A DNA stretch of 64,000 nt from Parapristionchus giblindavisi (Eukaryota > Nematoda > Chromadorea > Rhabditida > Diplogasteridae), in NCBI GenBank assembly GCA_943737045.1, contig CALSFV010000001.1, forward strand, positions 124,001-188,000, given 5' to 3'. This document shows, one piece after another, positions 1 through 10,842 of this stretch; positions within the stretch are counted from its first letter, which is position 1, and every line of letters begins with the position of its first letter. The translations under genes and the position numbers were made by a program. Under the pieces are notes generated by a model. The model did not search any database, was not told where the DNA came from, and saw only the letters and a program-made list of their open reading frames with translations.

Positions 1-1077
1 AAAGAAAATACTGCATTTTAAAAAAAAGTGACACTGTCTAAAAACCGTTATTTTCGCCCGTCCCATGACTTTTTGGCGATATTAAATAAGTTATACGATT
101 TTTTAGTATTTATGATAATATTGATGGTTATTTCATAGAATAAATTAATGAAAACAAGGTAAAACACATGAAAGTATAATTTAAAGTCAAATTTGAGCCG
201 AATAAAAATTTGCAAAAATTCATGTCTGTGACCGGATTCGAACCTGCGTCGGCGTTTGGGCGTTAAAACTGACCACTATGACTGGCGGTATCACTATGCC
301 TGGCTTGTTTTTGGTCCAAATAAGTGTGATATTCGGATAGCCCATTCATTTTTACATAACATATCGAAAAATTCAGTCCCTGGAAATAATGGTAACATAG
401 TAAGCCATGAGATCAAAACAAAAAAATCTTGTCAAAATTCGAAAAATCGGGAATTTCTCGAATATGGAGCTATGAAATCTTATGAAACTTATCATTCTTA
501 TATATCTTCGGATCCTCTATCGAATGGTATGTAACATGCCATGGAAATCACACATTGATTTTTCGACTTTTGGTAGATCAAAAATCGATAATTTTGGTCA
601 ATTTTTTGACTGAAGTGTATATGGCCACTGGTGACTCCAACGATTAAATATGAGTCGCTTCGGATGATTTTGAAGCATTGTGCCATGCCCCCGATGCCGC
701 CCCTTCGCTGTAAGGGAGAATGCGTTTTAATAGATCATAGAACAGAGCAGTCTCATATCTGAAAGGGAATGATTCCCTAGCAAAGCATCTTTAGGGAGTT
801 CTTCCTTCATAGATAAGGAAATTCGACCATATACGTTGTTTAGATATAAGGGAATGATTCCTTACCTATGAGGAAAGAATTTCGCAAAGACACGTTGCTA
901 GAGATTTTTCTTTGTGCATGCCCTTTGTTCTTCCTAACAACAATACGTTTCAGTTCTGAATACAGACGTGCCTTTCGTTCACAATTATCATGTATCTACG
1001 GAAATGCCAATCGTAAAAGAACCATGTCCGTAACCAAAGTGAATTCGTCTACATTCTAATAAAGTAATAATAATAAT
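1..1077. other. No gene seen; left flank
   Basis: No ORF here has signal-peptide, domain or splice support. The stretch is AT-rich and holds a tRNA-like relic near 224-296 and the palindromic motif GGGAATGATTCC twice (about 767 and 851). It ends in a short (TAA)n run near 1064-1079. Confidence 0.5.
224..296 (-). pseudogene. tRNA-like relic
   Basis: On the minus strand a good B box (GGTTCGAATCC, about 233-243) lies downstream of TAGTGGTCAGTT, which resembles a D arm. The T stem has mismatches and no matching acceptor stem could be closed. This is a decayed tRNA or tRNA-derived SINE fragment rather than a working gene. Confidence 0.3.
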
Positions 1078-1190
1078 AATGCAAAATGTGATAGTATCGT
1101 ATACTATGTCCTCCACAACCTCCGATTTCAACGGCATCAAAGGTTTCCGATTTATCGCTATCTTCGAATCTTTTCGAGAACAACGTTACG
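1078..1190 (-). pseudogene. SXP/RAL-2-like 3' exon fragment
   Basis: The minus strand reads DSDKSETFDAVEIGGCGG, which lines up with the C-terminal end of the neighbouring genes (DNSESFEVVETRGRGG). The flanking AGTATCGTATACT also matches the sequence just after their stop codons. No Gly-rich repeat, helical domain or 5' exons were found upstream on this strand before gene A. It is best read as the eroded last exon of a fourth array member. Confidence 0.5.
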
Positions 1191-1516
1191 TGAGAAAAAG
1201 AGATTATTGCGATGGATTTGCATAGGATCCTTCGGTTGGAATGAATTCTACCTAGACACTTCCCTTTCTTCGATGATGTAAATTGGAAATTAGCTGATAA
1301 AAGCAACGAAAGAAAGGACAAAGAAGAGATTTCTTACAATTAGATAAATCATAAGAATAATATAAAAATTTTAGCAAAAGAGTTATTATATCCGATATTC
1401 ATCCTCATTATATTGACATGAAACCGAAAACTTGTCATTTTCTTTATCATTCGTTAAAAAAGTGATATTGCGAGTAAATCATTCCATACAAAATGTGATG
1501 AAGCATTGTAAACTAA

Positions 1517-1959
1517 TCAATTTGTGTGTCCTCCAGGATATCCAAAATGATCGACTCCAAAGCTTTCTGAGTTACCGAAACCTTTGAATCCTGTCGGTCC
1601 TCCTCTTCCACCGAATCGTCCAAATCCACTCTTTCCTCCACGCCCTCCGGGTCCCTTAAGAGCTTGATTGGGAACAGCGACACCAACGAAGTTTGTTAGA
1701 TCAGCAAAAAATCCATCAACAGAATTTCTGAACGATGAGTCGACTTCTCTTGCCTTCATCTGAAATCAACCACGATTCAAAATCGGACGTTCCGTTTTTT
1801 TACGTGGTTTATCCCTGTTTAAGAATTGATTAGCTCTTCCATAAAAACGTACAGATCAACAAAAATGTATTATATTTATGAAAACACACTTACTGGAATT
1901 TCAGAGTAAGCAAGAGCAAGTGTTGCTAAAGTCAGACATACGAAAACGATTCTGCACAT
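1517..1959 (-). CDS. Short secreted Gly-rich SXP/RAL-2-array protein (gene A)
   Basis: Two exons: 1959-1894, a 22-residue signal peptide (MCRIVFVCLTLATLALAYSE) ending at a GTAAGT donor, and 1759-1517 after a TTTCAG acceptor. The phases agree and the product is 102 aa. The signal peptide and the last ~45 residues (Gly-rich repeats, then GFGNSESFG) match genes B and C. The central exons that encode the helical DUF148 core in B and C are missing, and what remains of that part is diverged. The product should be secreted, but the cation-binding-type domain is gone, so function is doubtful. It keeps a TATA box in the same place as its sisters (2066-2076). It could be a live minimal paralogue or an early pseudogene. 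Confidence 0.65.
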
Positions 1960-2065
1960 TATCTGAAATATTCAATCATTTATGAATGATTCATTTAAAC
2001 CAAGGACGAATCTGAGAGAAAAGGACAAATATGATGATATGATTTCTCTTATTACCATGATACTC

Positions 2066-2076
2066 TTTTATATAAA
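2066..2076 (-). promoter_or_regulatory. TATA box of gene A
   Basis: TTTATATAAAAG on the minus strand lies about 110 bases before the ATG. The same box, followed upstream by GGTTGGTCCAGATCTTT, occurs before genes B and C, so it is a conserved core promoter. Confidence 0.5.
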
Positions 2077-2264
2077 TCATGGTTGGTCCAGATCTTTTAT
2101 TTATTCTTCGTCTATTCTTCTCTATTTTCTCTTAGAGTTGGAAAAAGCATTAGTGATTGAAAAATAACAAAAGATATTATAAATACATAACGTGCATTCT
2201 TTATTTCCTATGATTCACCTTATTTATCGCTAGAATAATGAAAGATGTTTGATATAGGCGAACA

Positions 2265-2535
2265 TGTGCGTTTTGAAACACGTGACTATTCATTTATTAG
2301 TCATCTGTTTTTCCACTGCAATAAAGGATTGATCAGGTGAAACTCTTGCTTTTCCCTTGTTATTGAATTGTTTGAAGGCTCTTGGAAAGGGAAGAACACC
2401 GAGAAACCGAATTTGAAGGGAGGAAATATATAGAATAGAGATGAAGAGACGAAAGGTATAAACAAAAGATCGGGAACGACTATAATTGTGATTGATTGTT
2501 AAGTAATCAATTCTAGCTCAACGGCAAGTCAACAC
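2265..2535. repeat. Array-unit flank duplicated at 10140-10365
   Basis: Blocks such as GGAAAGGGAAGAACACCGAG and the end around TCAATTCTAGCTCAACG recur at about 10210-10360, in the flank beyond gene C. The shared part marks the non-coding portion of the array's duplication unit and shows that A, B and C arose by segmental duplication rather than by exon copying. Confidence 0.6.
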
Positions 2536-2598
2536 TATGGCAGTTCCGTGTAAATTCCCCGATACCTTCCCCTATGTGCGCTCGAATGATATGAGTGT

Positions 2599-2830
2599 CA
2601 GGGCTGTGCATTTTACGTTTCACTATTTTACGAATTTTACGGTTTTACGACTTTTTTTGCGGGTTTCATATCTTTCATTACGAATCACATTTGGGACAAT
2701 TTCTTATAAATTTGGGGTAAAAAAAATTTACGAAAATATTATGAATTTTACGAGAGAAAAAGTCTTCAAATTACGTTTTACGTTTTTTTTAAAAATTAAT
2801 TTTACGAAAAAGATTTTACGCATAGCCCTG
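2599..2830. mobile_element. hAT-like MITE, TTTTACG family
   Basis: This 232-bp element has imperfect terminal inverted repeats (CAGGGCTGTGCA / CAGGGCTATGCG). It is flanked by an exact 8-bp duplication, ATGAGTGT, at 2591-2598 and 2831-2838. The interior is made of repeated TTTTACG/CGTAAA words. The 8-bp duplication and CAGGG ends are typical of hAT elements. A related copy lies at 19652-20022. Confidence 0.75.
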
Positions 2831-2992
2831 ATGAGTGTATCATCATTTTTTTGTGAAATTCGTGTAGTTTCATACAGTTTCCTTTTTCGATGATCATCTG
2901 TCTTTCTCTGTACTAAAAAAGATAGATATGAAGGATGAGAAGAATTCTATTCCAATACAAAAAATAGAATGTGTGTTATTCATCCTCCTCAT

Positions 2993-3266
2993 TAGTTGGC
3001 TATTCGGGGGTTGCGGCCCGCAATGGCCTTGACTCTTTATTTCTAATGATTGCGGGCCCGCAATGCGGTGTAAAATCATTGCGGGCCCGCAATGCCATTG
3101 CGGGCCCGCAATGATTTTGTTCTCTCAAGCAAACGAGAGAGCGAAGGAAGTGAAGAGAACAAAAGAACGACCGATCACAAAAAGTGGCCAGATAGGAATA
3201 AAGTAGTCATTGCGGGCCGCAATGCTATTGCGGGCCCGCAATGCGTGTCCGTTATTGCCAACCCTA
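2993..3266 (+). mobile_element. hAT-like MITE with GCGGGCCCGC palindromes, copy 1
   Basis: A 274-bp element with ends TAGTTGGC / TAGGGTTGGC and an exact 8-bp duplication, CTCCTCAT, at 2985-2992 and 3267-3274. It carries several copies of the palindrome ATTGCGGGCCCGCAAT. The matching flank beyond gene C (about 6990-7020) is the empty site. Other copies lie at 12194-12480 and 40680-40968. Confidence 0.8.
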
Positions 3267-3385
3267 CTCCTCATCTCATTCAAAAACGTTTGACATGAAA
3301 TCTGGTAAATTTCTTTATCATGTATTCAACAACAAATTGTGAGTATATCATTACATACAAAATGAGAAAGAGTATTGTATACTAA

Positions 3386-4586
3386 TCAATACTTATTTCC
3401 TCCTCGACCTCTGGTTTCAACGACTTCAAAACTTTCCGAGTTATCGAAACCTTTGAATCCTTTCTGTCCTCCTTTTCCACCGAATCCTCCAAATCCACCC
3501 TTTCCTCCAAAACCACCCTTTCCTCCAGGCCCTCCGGGTCCCTTGGGACCTGGATTGGGATCAGCAGCGAGAACCAATTCTCTTAGTTCAGGTGAAAATC
3601 CATCAATAGTATCTCTGATCTTCTGCATTGTCTCAGAAGGTGTGATACTCTCATCATCTTCGATTGCATTCAACTGAAATCGACCATTATTCAAAATCGG
3701 TTTTTAACAAGGATTATTCAGTCCATTTTCCCGTATTAATTAAAATTTCCATAAAACACAAACAGATCAACGAAAGTAAAGCATCTATTCACTGTATTTA
3801 TGGAATGCACTTACTGTAGAAATGGCATCAGCAAGTTGTCCAACAGCATTTGTAATGTTCTGTCTTCGTTCGGCCTTTTCATTTTCCATTTCTGTCTCGA
3901 AAGCTGTCACTTGTTCCTGAAAAGATTTTTTTAAGAGACTCATACTTTATCGATTTTCAATGGAGAGCGGTTATGTTATCATTTGAACAGCTTTCAGGAG
4001 AAAGCTTTGAAATGTCTACCGCCATTCGAAGACAAACACATTTTCAAATTATGTATCTTCTTCAATTGAACGAATCAATTTCTGCTTTCCAGTATGAATC
4101 TATTATGATCATATTGCGCCACTCACCGAAACTGAATTTGCAGTTGCCCACTCTCCAACTTTGGTCTTGATTTCACCTTTGGTTAGATTACGATCCTGAA
4201 ATGGTTTGGGTAAAAACCATTTCAATAACTAAAATATGCAACGACTTACATTAAATATGTTGAAAAAGTCTTGACGAGCAGATTGGGTAACATTCTGAAG
4301 GAAAGGAGGAGGTGGAGGACCTCGTGGATGACCTGAAGATGAAAATAGTTCAAATGAAAATAATGGAATATATGATTGAACTATGGTATTATGAGAGTGT
4401 TGAAAGGTTATGATTCTACTAATTATGTAATATGTAGAGTAATAGTATACAGTAGATAAGGATATGATTCCATTAATTATATATTATACTAATAATACCT
4501 CCTCTACCGCCATGTCCTCCGTGCCCTCCAGGGAACGCAAGAGCAAGCGCTGTTAAAGTCACAAATACGATAACGATTCTACACAT
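3386..4586 (-). CDS. SXP/RAL-2 family secreted protein (gene B)
   Basis: Five exons with matching phases: 4586-4499, 4332-4250, 4195-4127, 3916-3815 and 3673-3386, giving 209 aa. Residues 1-17 are a signal peptide (MCRIVIVFVTLTALALA), followed by a short Gly/His segment and a proline run. Residues ~45-140 form the helical DUF148/Ani s 5-type core (ARQDFFNIFN...NLTKGEIKTKVGEWA...), and a Gly-rich GFGGKGG tail ends in RGRGGNKY. The family is known from nematodes as abundant secreted proteins, some of them cation-binding antigens; the exact role of this one is unknown. It is almost identical to gene C, with the same introns. A conserved TATA box lies at 4698-4707, and ATGATAAAGAAA downstream may serve as a variant poly(A) signal. 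Confidence 0.88.
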
Positions 4587-4697
4587 TATCTGAAATATTC
4601 AATCAGTTGTAACTGAGTTATCAAAGTAAAACAAAATTCGAGAGAAAAATATTTAAAAAAAGATGTTGATTTGATTTCTCTTCTGCATATCGTACTC

Positions 4698-4707
4698 TTT
4701 TATATAA
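4698..4707 (-). promoter_or_regulatory. TATA box of gene B
   Basis: ATTATATAAAAGAG on the minus strand lies about 112 bases before the start codon, at the same place as in genes A and C. Confidence 0.5.
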
Positions 4708-5145
4708 TACCATGGTTGGTCCAGATCTTTATTTATCTCTTCCTCTCTTCTTCTCTTTTCGCTATTTCTCCTCGCATCAGATTCGATCTCTGCATGCTCT
4801 TCTCTTTCCATAAGCTATCAAACTATGGGACAGGCTGACTCATCGGTTTTGTGTGATCATCTGTATACTCTATGTACTCAAAAACTTGTGATAGGCAGAC
4901 AGATGCTGATTATTGTTTCGTTTCTCATGCATGTTGATTGATTTGCTGACTTCATTAAATTCTTTCCAGTGTAATGGTATTGTTGCTATTTTTCAAATTT
5001 CAATCATTGGATATTTTCAGAACAGTACAGACCAAAATTGACCTGTATTGATCATCTATTCAAATAGATGACATTTCATGATAAAGAGCCACCTGATATG
5101 TTAAGTTATGTATTCCACACTCTCTGAAGTGTAATCTGTGAAGTA

Positions 5146-6395
5146 TTAGGTTGAGTCATAAGTCTTGTCGCATTTTGGAGGGGTATGTTTATGTTATCAC
5201 TGCTCAGTCGTACGTTATCAATTGCCCCGTCCGTTCTGACAGTAAATAAGTCACTACTACTACTCTTTGAGCGCAGTAGTGAATTGTACCCACATCGAGT
5301 CTAGTAGCTGAAATGCCTCTTCAATTCGTTCCCAGTTTAGTGCACATGTGACATGTCACGTTGTTTTCTTCCTATTCTAGCTCAAAGATCCCGATGTCCA
5401 CATCCGTATGGCGGTAGTATACAACACTAAGGCCCCTAGTACGCGCACTGTGAAACATTGGTTCAAACGCTTCGAAGAAGGGAGTGGCGTCAAAGGTCCG
5501 GACGGCCCCCGAGCTGGACTTGGACGTGCTGGAGCATCACGTCCAAGCGGACCCCTATGCTACCACCCGTGATATGGCGGCGAGTCTTGGGGTAAGCCAA
5601 CCCACCATCATTGGTTGCCTACAGGATTTTGGCAAGGTCCATAATTTGGGTCGATGATTACCTAACCAACTGTCGGACAAGCAGAAGGAAAACCGTTCTG
5701 ACCAGTGTCTGAATCTAATTTCGTACGATCGTACAACGGCTTGGATCGACGGGATCATGACTGGAGATGAAAAGTGGATCCCTTACGACAACGTAGTCCT
5801 CCGGGCTTAGTGGGTCGATCAAGTTGAGTAGCCTAATTCCATCGCCAAATTCGAACTTCACCAGAAGAAAATCAAACTGTCTGTTTGGTGGCGGTGTTGT
5901 TTATTGGGAGCTGTTCCCACAGGGGTCGACTATTACGACCACGGTATACTCTCGTCAACTACGGACCCTGAAGTCCCAGGTCCCCTGCGTTCCCTGGTTG
6001 CGCGATCAAATTCACTTCCAGCACGACAGCGCCCGACCTCATCGGGCAAGGACGACAAAAAAGATCCTGTTAGACTTTGACTGGCACGTCGTCCCCCACC
6101 CGCCCTACTCGCCCGACTTGGTTACTAGCGATGGCTGCTTGTTTTCCGATATGCAGCGCACTCTCGGAGACGTACACTTCAATAATCAGAGGGAGGTCGA
6201 AATCTGGCTGACCAACTACTTTGCCTCCTAGCAGCCGTCCTTCTGGGAGCGCAGTATCCTAAAGCTACCCGAACTTTGGAGGAAGTATGTCGACGCAGAT
6301 GGCGCTTACCTTGATTGATTTGCTTTTGCCGAGATAAAGTTATTTAAGTTTGTTTAAAGGGCCAAATATGCGACAAGACTTATGACTCAACCTAA
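5146..6395 (+). mobile_element. mariner-family transposon, degenerate
   Basis: A 1250-bp element flanked by TA (5144-5145 and 6396-6397). Its terminal inverted repeats are identical over 28 bases and begin TTAGGTTGAGTCATAAGTCT. Mariner transposase motifs lie inside it. It sits in the flank beyond gene B; the same flank beyond gene C (near 8860-8890) lacks it, so the insertion boundary is confirmed by an empty site. Confidence 0.92.
5379..6300 (+). pseudogene. mariner transposase, broken
   Basis: Pieces in several frames match mariner transposase. In order they are an N-terminal helix-turn-helix segment (near 5379-5520, with TVKHWFKRFEEGSG), the first catalytic-Asp motif TGDEKW (about 5760-5777), HDSARPH (about 6020), and HPPYSPDL plus the third-Asp motif VTSDG (about 6095-6135). 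Stop codons and frameshifts separate them, so no functional protein is possible. The inverted repeats are intact and could still be moved by a transposase acting in trans. Confidence 0.88.
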
Positions 6396-6397
6396 TA

Positions 6398-7126
6398 CAT
6401 TTAGAAAGGAATGCACATTCACCAAATCGGATGATATTCTCTTAAATATCACGTTTTTGAGTGCTGATCAGAGTTTTTTGTTGCGGTATTGTCAAAACAA
6501 TCACGAAAAAACTTTTTTTTAAAATATGTACAGACAAAGGTGTGCGTTTGGAAAAAAGTTTGGAAATATATTTAAAACCCTTGACTATTCATTTATTATT
6601 CAGTTGTTTTACCACTTTGAAGTAAAGGATTTATGAGAGAAAGCTTGTAACTTGTTATTCACTAGAACTACTGCGAACCAAATTATTGCCCCTACTAATT
6701 AAAATATGTGTTCCTTCCCCGATATTTTTCTCTCAGCTGGAACACTCAGTTCTTTCTTTGCGTCTGACGCTGCCATCTTCAACCCTCGCTCTCAATAGCA
6801 CTTGATAGGATCAAAGATGAAAATTGAAAGTTCCAAGTAAAAAGATAAAGCATGAACCTACAAAATATCGATTATATTGATTGTAGGCGATATTAAAATT
6901 TGGAAATTGTGGGAGGGAAGCAAAAAAAACAATGAAGAAATTTCTTATATGGAACATGTGAATAATTATATTCCAATACAAAAATAGTATATCGGTTATT
7001 CATCCTCCATCTCATTCAAAAACGCTTGACATTTAATCGAATCTATCAAATTTCTTTATCATGAATTCAACAATAATTTGAGAGTATACCATTACATACA
7101 AAATGAGAAAGAGTATTGTATACAAA
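6398..7126. other. Intergenic, array-unit flank
   Basis: This is the continuation of the duplication-unit flank interrupted by the mariner; 6400-6660 matches 8880-9070 and 10140-10195. It then runs into the 3' flank of gene C, where the ATGATAAAGAAA block is shared with gene B. No ORF of note was found. Confidence 0.5.
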
Positions 7127-8313
7127 TCAATACTTATTTCCTCCACGACCTCTGTTTTCAACAACTTCAAAGCTTTCGGAGTTATCGAAACCTATGAATC
7201 CTTTCATTGCTCCTCTTCCACCGAATCCTCCAAATCCACCCTTTCCTCCAGGCCCTCTCGGTCCTTTAGGACCTGGTTTGGGACCAGCAGCAAGAACCAA
7301 GTCTCTAAGTTCAGGGGAAAATCCATCAATAGTATCTCTGATCTTCTGCATTGTCTCAGAAGGTGTGATACTCTCATCATCTTCAATTGCATTCAACTGA
7401 AACCAGCCAATATTCAAAATCAATTTCTGTAAAGACAGTTCTTCCATTTTGCCAATTGATAAACTTTTAAAAAAATGATTTTTTTGATGTGCAAAAGACA
7501 AATTGAAAGAAAATTCGAGTAACTGTATTTATTAAAATACAATTACCGTAGATATAGCATCAGCAAGCTGTCCAACAGCATTTGTAATGTTCTGTCTTCG
7601 CTCGGTCTTTTCATTTTCCATTTCAGTTTCGAAAGCTGTCACTTGTTCCTGAAAGATTTTATAGAGTCACTCATACAGTATCGATTTTGAATAGACAGCG
7701 GTTCTGTTATCATTTGAACAGCTTTCAGGAGAAAGCTTTGAAATGTCTACCCCCATTCGAAGACAAACACATTTTCAAATTATGTATCTTCTTCAATTGA
7801 ACGAAGCAATTTCTGCTTTCCAGTATGAATCTATTATGATCATATTGCGCCACTCACCGAAACTGAATTTGCAGATGCCCACTCTCCAACTTTGGTCTTG
7901 ATTTCACCTTTGGTTAGATTACGATCCTGAAATGTTTTAGGAAAAAAACATTTCTATAACTAGAATGAGCAACGACTTACATTGAAGATGTTGAAAAAGT
8001 CTTGACGAGCAGATTGGGTTACATTCTGAAGGAAAGGAGGAGGTGGGGGACCTCGGGGATGACCTGAAGATGAAAAGAGTTCAAATGAAAATAATGGAAT
8101 ATATGATTGAACTATGGTATTATGAGAGCGTTGAAAGGTTATGATTCTACTAATTATGTAATATAGTAATAGTATACAGTAGATAAGGATATGATTCCAT
8201 TAATTATATATTATTGTAGTATTACCTCCTCTACCGCCATGACCTCCGTGCCCTCCAGGGAAAGCAAGAGCAAGCGCTGTTAAAGCCACAAATACGAAAA
8301 CGATTCTACACAT
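7127..8313 (-). CDS. SXP/RAL-2 family secreted protein (gene C)
   Basis: Five exons, 8313-8226, 8063-7981, 7926-7858, 7648-7547 and 7396-7127, encode 203 aa. Exon lengths equal those of gene B (88, 83, 69, 102) except the last, which is 18 bases shorter because one GFGGKG repeat is missing. The signal peptide is MCRIVFVFVALTALALA. The helical DUF148 core and the Gly-rich tail ending in NRGRGGNKY are intact. Differences from B are few and mostly conservative (for example EWAS for EWAT), and the introns are also highly similar, pointing to a recent duplication. Secreted; molecular role unknown. Confidence 0.88.
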
Positions 8314-8421
8314 TATCTGAAATATTCAATCAGTTGTAACTGAGTTATCAAAGTTAAACCAAATTCGAGAGAAAAATATGAAAAAGATGTTGATTTGATT
8401 TCTCTTCTGCATATCGTACTC

Positions 8422-8432
8422 TTTTATATAAT
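8422..8432 (-). promoter_or_regulatory. TATA box of gene C
   Basis: ATTATATAAAAGAG on the minus strand lies about 112 bases before the ATG, matching genes A and B in sequence and spacing. Confidence 0.5.
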
Positions 8433-9070
8433 ACAATGGTTGGTCCAGATCTTTTATTTATCTCTTCGTCTCTTCTTCTCTTTCTTCTCTATTCGCTATT
8501 TCTCCTCCCATCAGATTCGATCTCTACATGCTCTTCGCTTTCCATAAGCTATCAAACTATGGGACAGGCTGACTCATCGGTTTTGTATGATCATATGTAT
8601 ACTCTATGTACTCAAAAACTTGTGATAGACAGACAGATGCTGATTATTGTTTCGTTTCTCCTACAAATTGGTTGATGTGTTGACTTCAAGAAAATCATTC
8701 CATTGTAATGGCCATGTTTCCCTTGGTCTAATTTCAATGATTGGATATTTTCAGAACAGAACAGATAAGAATTGACCTGTCACCTATTCAAATACATGGC
8801 AATTTGTGATAAACAATCACCTGTTTTGTTAAATTATGTATTTCACACTCTCTGAAGTGTAATCCGTGAAGTTGATATAGAAAGGAATGAGCATACACCA
8901 AATCGGATGATATTCTCTTGAATATCACGTTTTCGCTTGCAGATCAGGGTTTTTTTGTTGCGTTGTAATCAACACAATCACGAAAAAACCTTTTTTTTAA
9001 AATTATAGTACAGACAAAAGTGCGTTTTAAACAAAGTTTGGAAATATAAAGTCTTGACTATTCATTTATT

Positions 9071-10129
9071 GTTTAGGAGGCCGTTTGTGTAAGAGTCGAA
9101 CAAGGGTTGGCACAGGCCAAAAAATTTGATACCCTCAAAACTTGTGTATAGGGGTTATCGACCATGCTGATGAAGATAGGCATAGTCATTTTGGCTCCAG
9201 TGGTCCCGCAACGCCTGGGCGGGATTACGGTAAGATCACGTTTTCAGGCGATTCTCGGTCCTTAGTAGAGCTAGAGGTATGAAAATTGGGCTCCTAGGAC
9301 AGAATTCGATGGCGATGATGGCTGTCTACATCATTAGTTTTGAAAATTTTTCAAAAGGTCGATTATTGGAAATTTTTATGGAGACGTTTGCGCCCCAGAC
9401 GAGTATGACAGTTCGAACCGGCGTGACGAGAGGATCATAACGATGTATTATGAGCCCATATCTCCGTTGCACCGCTAATATTGCCTCGATATAGTGACTT
9501 CGTGTGCCTTGAATAACGGGTTGTACCTTTACCTTTACCTTTATAGTGATCTGCAAAATCACGAGGAGTTGTCTGCGTCTCTCTATTCCGCGCGCTCTCT
9601 CGGCACTCTCTCATTTCGCCGCGCTCTCTCGAGAGTGCTAGAGAGCGCGCGGAATTGAGAGAGTCTTCTTGTTTACCTCTTTCGCAGATCACTATATCGA
9701 GGCAATATTAGCGGTGCAACGGAGATATGGGCTCATACTACATCGTTGTGATCCCTTCGTCACGCCGGTTCGAACAGTCATACTCGTCTGGGGCGCAAAC
9801 GTCTCCATCCAAATTTCCAATAATCGACCTTTTGAAAAATTTTCAAAACTAATGATGTAGACAGCCATCATCGCCAACGAATTCTGTCCTAGGAGCCCAA
9901 TTTTCATACCTCTAGCTCTACCATGGACCGAGAATGGCCTGAAAAAGTGATCTTACCGTAATCCCGCCCAGGCGTTGCGGGACCACTGGAGCCAAAATGA
10001 CTATGTCTATGTTCATCAGCATGGTCTATAACCCCTATACACAAGTTTTGAGGGTATCAAAATTTTTGGCATGTGCCAACCCTCTCCCAGATTTGCCCGA
10101 GTCTTACACAAACGGCCTCTTAGTTGTTT
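9071..10129. mobile_element. Fold-back element, 1.06 kb
   Basis: Two arms of about 430 bp in opposite orientation (about 9077-9497 and 9686-10119) both begin GAGGCCGTTTGTGTAAGA. The loop contains a SINE fragment and a GC-rich nested hairpin (about 9575-9665). The direct repeat TCATTTATT flanks it (9062-9070 and 10130-10138); alternatively TTAG lies directly beside the arms. The homologous flank of gene B at about 6585-6610 lacks the element. No transposase was seen. Confidence 0.8.
9493..9543 (+). repeat. SINE-like fragment with (CCTTTA)n tail
   Basis: TTCGTGTGCCTTGAATAACG followed by three CCTTTA units. The same 3' end occurs at 16595-16683 and 35270-35357, and on the minus strand at 55229-55300. 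This copy is 5'-truncated and sits inside the fold-back loop. Confidence 0.6.
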
Positions 10130-10842
10130 TCATTTATTATTCAGTTGTTTTACCGCTGAAGTAAAGGATTTATGAGAGAGAGCTTGTCCCTTGTTTTTCA
10201 GCGGGTTGATGACTTATGGAAAGGGAAGAACACCGAGAAACCGAATCTGTTTTTGGGAGGAATTATAGAGAAGAGAAACGCGGAGACGAAACAGATAAAA
10301 AAGATCTAGACCAACTATAGTTGTGATCGATTTTTGAGTGATCAATTCTAGGTCAACGTCAACTGGCCTTCCGTGTTCCTTAAAAGATACCTCCCTCCTC
10401 TAACGTCAATAAGGCATCCAGATAGCAGATCAGGTATCAAACTAATAGGTCTAAACAACAAACTACAATATTTTCAATTACTCAATGGTTTAGCCAAGGG
10501 ATGCCTCAATCGCCTGGCAGTTCCATATTCCAGCCTCGATCTCAACCACGCCTTGCAATGATCATCCCATGATACGACCACAGATCACAATTGAAAGTGC
10601 CAAGTACACTGATCAAAGAATACTCTACAAAGACTTTTTATTGACTATTTTCTTTGTAAGGCCAATGAATTCTGAACAAGATAGACATACGTTAGTTTAT
10701 CAAAATGTTTCGGGGATAAGCACCACATTCAGTTGAAATTTAATACCCACAAGGAAGACTTTCGAATGTTGAGATTCATTCATGAAATCCTTATCATCTG
10801 TTTCTTTTTTATCAGGCCCTACCTCTCAAGGCTGACATACCG

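Noticed and set aside
2993..3266. Palindrome array considered as a CRISPR-like array
   Set aside because: The repeats are irregularly spaced palindromes inside a transposon with an 8-bp target duplication in a eukaryote.
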